A DNA stretch of 64,000 bases from the NCBI GenBank assembly GCA_949358305.1, contig OX442314.1, forward strand, positions 9,665,060-9,729,059. The letters are read 5' to 3'. The notes beneath the pieces were generated by a model that worked only from the letters and a program-made list of their open reading frames with translations, did no database searches and was not told the DNA's origin. Shown piece by piece: positions 58,930 to 64,000 of the stretch. Numbering within the stretch: the first letter of the stretch is position 1; every line of letters begins with the position of its first letter. The position numbers and the translations under genes are program-made. The stretch is from Strigamia acuminata (lineage: Eukaryota > Arthropoda > Chilopoda > Geophilomorpha > Linotaeniidae).

Positions 58930-59740
58930 TAAGTGTTTGGAACAAGTGTGAAGTGTACTGGGATCCGTCTAGCACGACGAAGAAGCACGTGCTTTGTAGT
59001 TAAGCACGTGGCCGGATGCGGTTGTGACCCACCCAATCACGCGAGAGTTACTAGGCTTGGGCGTTGTCCTCCGCTGTAGTCGTTCTTTCGGCATGACCTC
59101 ATGCTTAGTAACAGCACGGAACCCAAAGGGATATCCCTCAGACCTTGAACTATAACCCTAACCCGATGGATCACGATGGATCCGATTATCGGCTGTTTTG
59201 GCTGGAAAATAATGGAATTTGTCGATTATCTCGAAGAGTATCTCGAGATTAGATTATATTAAAATGTTTTTTGTTGTTTTTGGTGTTTTTTTCGTGGTTT
59301 TAAGTTGTTTTTGGGTTTTTTTTGGGATTTTTGTCCTCGATAGTGCATTACCCTACGATTAGCATTTGTCTGCTCTCATCCAGGAAAGGGAAATCAATAA
59401 TTGCTGCAACCGGATGTTTCTAGGTGAAAAAATTTAAGGTGTGTTTTAGGTTGTGGATTTTTTTTTTTTTTTTTTTTTTTTTTTGGACTTTGATTTTGGG
59501 TCGAAGTTGAAGATATTTATCAATGGAATGGTTTGAACTTTAAACCTCCGTTGAGTTGCATCACGTGGGGTTGTTTGAGAATTTTTGTTTTGTTGTTGGG
59601 GCATTGAAAAGTGAAGGGGCCCTGCAAAAGGTGTTGGCGATGAGTTATTTTGGATCAAGGTTTTATTTTTTTTACCTGAAGAAGTCAGTTTCTTGTGAAT
59701 ATTAGAAATTTAATTTTGAAATCAAAAATTGATTTTTTTT
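58930..59740. other. Intergenic, no gene recognised
   Basis: Has two CACGTG E-boxes (58986 and 59005, about 19 bp apart, in inverted context GCACGTGC...GCACGTGG) and a 24-base T run at 59460-59483. No exon supported. Confidence 0.45.
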
Positions 59741-59744
59741 TGTT

Positions 59745-60480
59745 TGTATCCTAAAAAATTGAATTTTTACGTTTTCTCCCGTAAAATATTAAATTTTTAC
59801 GTTTTCTCCAGTAAAAAATTGAATTTTTACGTTTTCTCCCGTAAAATATTGAATTTTAACATTTTCTCCCGTAAAAAATTGAATTTTTACGTTTTCTACA
59901 TTAAAAATTAAATTTTTACGTTTTCTCCCATAAAAAATTGAATTTTAACGTTTTCTCCCGTAAAAAATTGAATTTTTACGTTTTCTACATTAAAAATTAA
60001 ATTTTTACGTTTTCTCCCGTAAAAAATTGAATTTTAACGTTTTCTCCCGTAAAAAATTGAACTTTTACGTTTTCTCCATAAAAAATTGAATTTTTAAGTT
60101 TTCTCCCAAAAAAATTGTATTTTTACATATTTTACTATAAAAATATTAAATTTTTTTACGTTTTTACTATGAAAATATTGAATTTTTTACGTTTTTACTA
60201 TGAAAATATTGAATTTTTTACGTTTATACAATGAAAATATTGATTTTTTATGTTTTTAATATGAAAATATTGAATTTTTGTTTTTAATATGAAAATATTG
60301 AATTTTTGTTTTTAATATGAAAATATTGAATTTTTATGTTTTAAATATAAAAATATTAAATTTTTATGTTTTTAATATAAAAATATTGAATTTTTATGTT
60401 TTTACTATAAAAATATTGAATTTTCGTAAAAAATTAAATCTTTTACGTTTTCACCTTGAAAAAGTTGAATATTTCACATT
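59745..60480. repeat. About 29-31-bp minisatellite (AATTGAATTTTTACGTTTTCTCC...)
   Basis: Two blocks: CGTAAAAAATTGAATTTTTACGTTTTCTCC units at 59750-60120, then ATGAAAATATTGAATTTTTA units to 60480. Further decay to about 60700. Confidence 0.95.
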
Positions 60481-61020
60481 TACACCCTAAAAAAATTGAA
60501 TTTTGCACACTAAAAACCGTTACCCTAATAAAATTAATTTAAAAAAAAAAAAAAAAAAAAAAATTTGTACATTTATACCCTAAAATATTGAATTTTTATC
60601 AAGAAAACTGAATATTTACTAAAAGAACTAAATTTTTACCATAAAAAAAACATTTTCCACACTTTTACCCTAAAAAATTGACCAAAATTCAACGCATTTT
60701 TCTCCAAAATCCAAAATATGTTCATTCAACCAATATATACGTGACCTCTATTTTTAATCGTTCAAAATTCAAAACCCCTTACAATTAAATCACCAAACAC
60801 AAAATAATGCCACATACGATACACTTTGTGACGAGTAATGGCTAAATACAATAAAGAAAAAAAGAATAGAAAATTTACAACAACAAAAAAAATTAAATAT
60901 CGGAACAAAACAAAAAAATAATTCATTGCATTTCATTCCATTTTTTAAAAAAAAACAAAAATAAATAAACCAATGAAACAAAACACAACAAACCCAACAT
61001 TCACACTCCCAACACAATTC

Positions 61021-62254
61021 TCAAGTCGTTTCAACCAACAATTCATAATTCTTCTCGATATCACTGAACTCTTCATTCAATTTCCGCGCCCAATTATTAA
61101 TCTTCACCTCCTAAAACAAAAAAAAACACAATAAACAACCGAAAAAACAACAAAAACACACCAAAACCAACATCTTTCTTCATCTTTCCTCTCCTTTTCG
61201 GCGGAATCTCCACATTCCGCAGCTCATTTATCCGCTTCGCTTCCAAAAACCGCCTTTCCGCCGACTTCGAAGCGTCGTACGACTTGATATTATCCTTCAA
61301 ATAATACATCGGATTCTCCGCGCTGTGCTCGACAAAATCATCCGGACATTTCCTAATCGGCGAAAACTCGACGTCTCTTCCTGGCGGCGCCTTCTTCCTT
61401 TTCGGCACCGCTTTCGGACGCCTTTTCGGCTTAATCGGCGCGAAATCGTCCGCACTATCGCTCGATGATCCCGTTTCGTCGATATTCGTCAGCCTCGATC
61501 TCGATTTTACATTTTTAATCGCGATTTTCTTCTTCAGGCTTTTATTTCGCTTCGGTATGGGCGTCGACGAACATTTTTGACTCGAAATGTCCAATTCCTC
61601 GCTCTCCTCGAGGTGGGAGTCGTTGGAATAGTAGGAATAATCGTAGTTTTCCTTGAATCGGGGACGAATCGGCGAAATTGCGGGCGATTCGTCGAGATCT
61701 TCGCTTTCTTCGAGCCGAGAGTCGTCCGAATATTCGTGCAATTTTAATTTCGCACGCGCACGGGTTCGTCTCGGCGATATGGAGGGCGAGGTGATTAAAA
61801 TCGAAGGTATTTGGCGGGTTTTAGACGATTTTTCGCCACTCGTTGATGGTTTGTTCGTCCGATTTGATAAACGGGACGATTTTCGCCTCTCGTTTATTTG
61901 GGGTTCGTTTTCTTCGGTTATGGCTTCGAATAGGAATCCTCTGCGACATTTTCTGGTCGATCTGTTTATGTTTGATTTCGGTGATGGACTGTCTGGTTTT
62001 TGATGTTTTTGGCGAGTTTTGGACGTTTTTGGCGATTCGACGGTACTCGGGTCGTCGATGTCGACGAATGATGGCTGGAAGTTTAGGTTTTGGGTTAGTT
62101 TTGAGTGATTAATGTGAGGGAAAATAGTTCTTACGTCATCGCTGGACATCATGAAGTCTTCATAGTGTTTTCGTGGAAAGATTAGAGTGTTTTCGCAGAG
62201 TTTTGTGAGGTTTTGACAATGGCGGGTGAAAGAGGCGCCATTTTCACCGCGCAT
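61021..62254 (-). CDS. CDCA5: Sororin (CDCA5)-like cohesin protector
   Basis: Exons 62254-62135, 62074-61172 and 61110-61021 on the - strand give about 370 aa (human 252). The C terminus, INNWARKLNEEFSDIEKNYE then LLVETT, matches the sororin domain (human DEWAAAMNAEFEAAEQFDLLVE without its tail) after a Lys/Arg-rich stretch, as in human. FLFEAITEENEP (87-98) resembles human FFLEKENEPP, RRKSSRLSN (103-111) recalls the YSR motif, and a true KEN box is at 181-183. Sororin binds PDS5 and blocks WAPL, keeping sister chromatids joined until mitosis, and is destroyed via APC/C. No FGF motif is visible. The 60-bp first intron is stop-free and a multiple of three. The exon 2 donor (GAT|GTTGGT) is my best guess; start could also be the MM at residues 35-36. 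Confidence 0.85.
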
Positions 62255-62512
62255 GTGTTCCGCTCATGTGGATTATGATTTGTTTTGGAGGATTTTATTT
62301 TTGGAAAAATGGAAAGATTTTTTCTTAGAGTTTGATTAAATTTTGTTGGAGTAAATAAATAGCGATTTTTGATTATTTGAAGAAAAATGGAATTAAAACG
62401 AAAATAACTCCCACCAGAGCGCGCTCAAAGATGGAGTCCGTAGAATGAAAACAAACTGGAAATGTAAACAGAAATAAATTTTAGTAAAACATCTTTAATT
62501 CTACTTGTTGTT
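62255..62512. promoter_or_regulatory. Shared head-to-head promoter region of CDCA5 and CDK20
   Basis: Only 258 bp separate the start codons of the divergent genes. No TATA box at a useful distance in either direction. Both genes act in the cell cycle or cilium, so shared control is plausible but not shown. Confidence 0.6.
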
Positions 62513-63398
62513 ATGTCGTACGAAGGTATGAATCGTTATACAGTGCTAGGATGGATCGGTGAAGGCTCGCAAGGGATTGTTTTAAAAGGAAAAGATCTAC
62601 AAGTAAAAAAATTCATCAAAAAATGAACAAAAATGGACAAAAATCGCAAAATTTGAATTGGATTTTAATTAATTTTTTCATTTTTAGAGTGGAGATATTG
62701 TTGCATTGAAGAGAATCACGTTGAAGAAGGTCACGGACGGAATTCCTCTCAATTTGCTACGAGAAATCAAAGCGTTACAGATGATCGATTCGGATTATGT
62801 AAAAAATTTACAGAAATATTATTTTATTTCTATTAAAAATAATTCATTTAATTCACAGATTGTTAAATTATTGGAAGTGTTTTCGTACGGCGCGGGATTC
62901 GTTCTGGTTTTCGAATACATGCAGTCGGATTTGGCCGAAGTTCTGCGCGATTACGAAGTGACTTTGAATTCGGGTCACGTGAAGAGTTATATGCAGATGT
63001 TGTTGAAGGGAATTGCGCATTGTCATTCGTTGGGCGTCATTCATCGAGTAAATTTTGTATATTTTGGTGTGAATTTAATTTTTTTCTAATGGAAAAGATT
63101 ATTTTAGGATTTGAAACCGGCGAATCTTCTTATTAGTTCGACCGGTCTGTTGAAAATCGCAGATTTTGGTTTGGCGCGGTTGTATACGAAAGATGAAATC
63201 AGACCGTATAGTCACAGAGTGGCGACGAGGTCTGTTGGGATATTTTTTTTAGATGTTTGGTTAATTGTGGATTTATTTTTTAGGTGGTATCGTGCACCGG
63301 AGTTGTTGTACGGTGCGAATATCTACAATGAAGGAATGGATTTGTGGGCTGTTGGATGCATTTTTGGAGAAATGCTGAATTATTCGCCAGTTTTTCCA
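62513..63398 (+). CDS. CDK20: Cyclin-dependent kinase 20 (CCRK), 5' part, cut by window end
   Basis: Exons 62513-62602, 62688-62798, 62859-63047, 63108-63229 and 63284-63398 encode the first 209 aa (human 346). Seen: ATP loop GEGSQGIV, catalytic Lys in VALKR (K38), HRD motif split at CATCGA|GTAAAT with DLKPANLL after it (D131), DFG at 149-151, and [14 protein letters not shown]. Text such as SDLAEV, MLLKG and NLLIS matches CDK20 specifically. The kinase phosphorylates ICK/MAK-type kinases and affects cilium length, Hedgehog signalling and cell-cycle progress. The activation-loop Thr of human CDK20 (YTHQVATRW) is Ser here (YSHRVATRW). Start at MSYEG; the second Met (MNRYTV) aligns with the human start and could be used instead. 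The sixth exon and beyond lie outside the window. Confidence 0.95.
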
Positions 63399-63404
63399 GT
63401 AATA

Positions 63405-64000
63405 AATTGTTATAAATTCAATTTTGCTAGAAATTTAATTTTCTTGCTAGAAATTTAATTTTCTTGCTAGAAATTTAATTTTCTTGCTAGAAATTTAATT
63501 TTCTTGCTAGAAATTCAATTTTCTTGTTAGAAATTCAATTTTCTTGCTAAAAATCCAATTTTCTTGCTAAAAATTCAATTTTCTTGCTAAAAATTCAATT
63601 TTCTTGCTAAAAATTCAATTTTCTTGCTAAAAATTCAATTTTCTTGCTAAAAATTCAATTTTCTTGCTAAAAATTCAATTTTCTTGCTAAAAATTCAATT
63701 TTCTTGCTAAAAATTCAATTTTCTTGCTAAAAATTTAATTTTCTTGCTAGAAATTTAATTTTCTTGCTAGAAATTTAATTTTCTTGCTAGAAATTTAATT
63801 TTCTTGCTAGAAATTTAATTTTCGTGCTAAAAATTTAAGTTTCTTGCTAAAAATTCAATTTTCTTGATAAAAATTCAATTTTCTTGCTAAAAATTCAATT
63901 TTCTTGCTAAAAATTCAATTTTCTTGCTAAAAATTCAATTTTCTTGCTAAAAATTCAATTTTCTTGCTAAAAATCCAATTTTCTTGCTAAAAATTCAATT
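63405..64000. repeat. 20-bp minisatellite in CDK20 intron 5 (TTCTTGCTAAAAATTCAATT)
   Basis: About 29 units reaching the end of the window, in blocks of GCTAGAAATTTAATT and GCTAAAAATTCAATT variants, which shows block-wise homogenisation. Confidence 0.97.

Overview
This is AT-rich animal nuclear DNA. It has split genes with GT-AG introns, metazoan-specific proteins (FOS, ATF3/JDP2, sororin), many minisatellites and several classes of DNA transposon. A degraded 18S rRNA fragment and a strongly enriched octamer TAGGCCTA would fit an invertebrate deuterostome, but the phylum cannot be fixed from this window.

Layout of the genes. (1) An ATF3/JDP2-like bZIP gene, + strand, with coding exons at 14.1-20.1 kb, a CRE+TATA promoter and non-coding first exon near 8.9-9.1 kb, and a possible upstream coding first exon at 6.9-7.1 kb. 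(2) A sphingosine-1-phosphate phosphatase (SGPP), + strand, three exons, 24.1-28.1 kb. (3) A tiny two-exon DMAC1-like gene, - strand, 29.9-30.2 kb. (4) A complete 4.1-kb Mutator-like transposon, 30354-34462, with about 230-bp inverted repeats, a perfect 9-bp target duplication and an intact 1081-aa transposase that also carries a Ulp1-like protease domain and a PHD finger. (5) TMED10, - strand, four exons. (6) FOS, - strand, four exons. (7) Sororin/CDCA5, - strand, 61.0-62.3 kb, head to head with (8) CDK20, + strand from 62513, which is cut by the window end.

One major artefact dominates the middle. 34135-45432 and 45633-56930 (11,298 bp each) look identical, including a 49-base A run, and are separated by exactly 200 N. 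This looks like two overlapping contig ends that were scaffolded without merging. There is probably one TMED10 and one FOS gene, and the locus should be read as continuing from 45432 straight to 56931.

Together the window shows an AP-1 neighbourhood: an ATF3/JDP2 gene and a FOS gene within about 25-30 kb of true sequence, sharing a 108-bp bZIP exon with identical phase, both with CRE-type promoters, next to TMED10. This recalls the human TMED10-FOS-JDP2-BATF block on 14q24.3 (from memory). Between the genes there are at least eight MITE-like elements, two of them nested in others, a large foldback element just upstream of SGPP, and about twenty minisatellites whose repeat units are often 20-21, 30-31, 41 or 51 bp.
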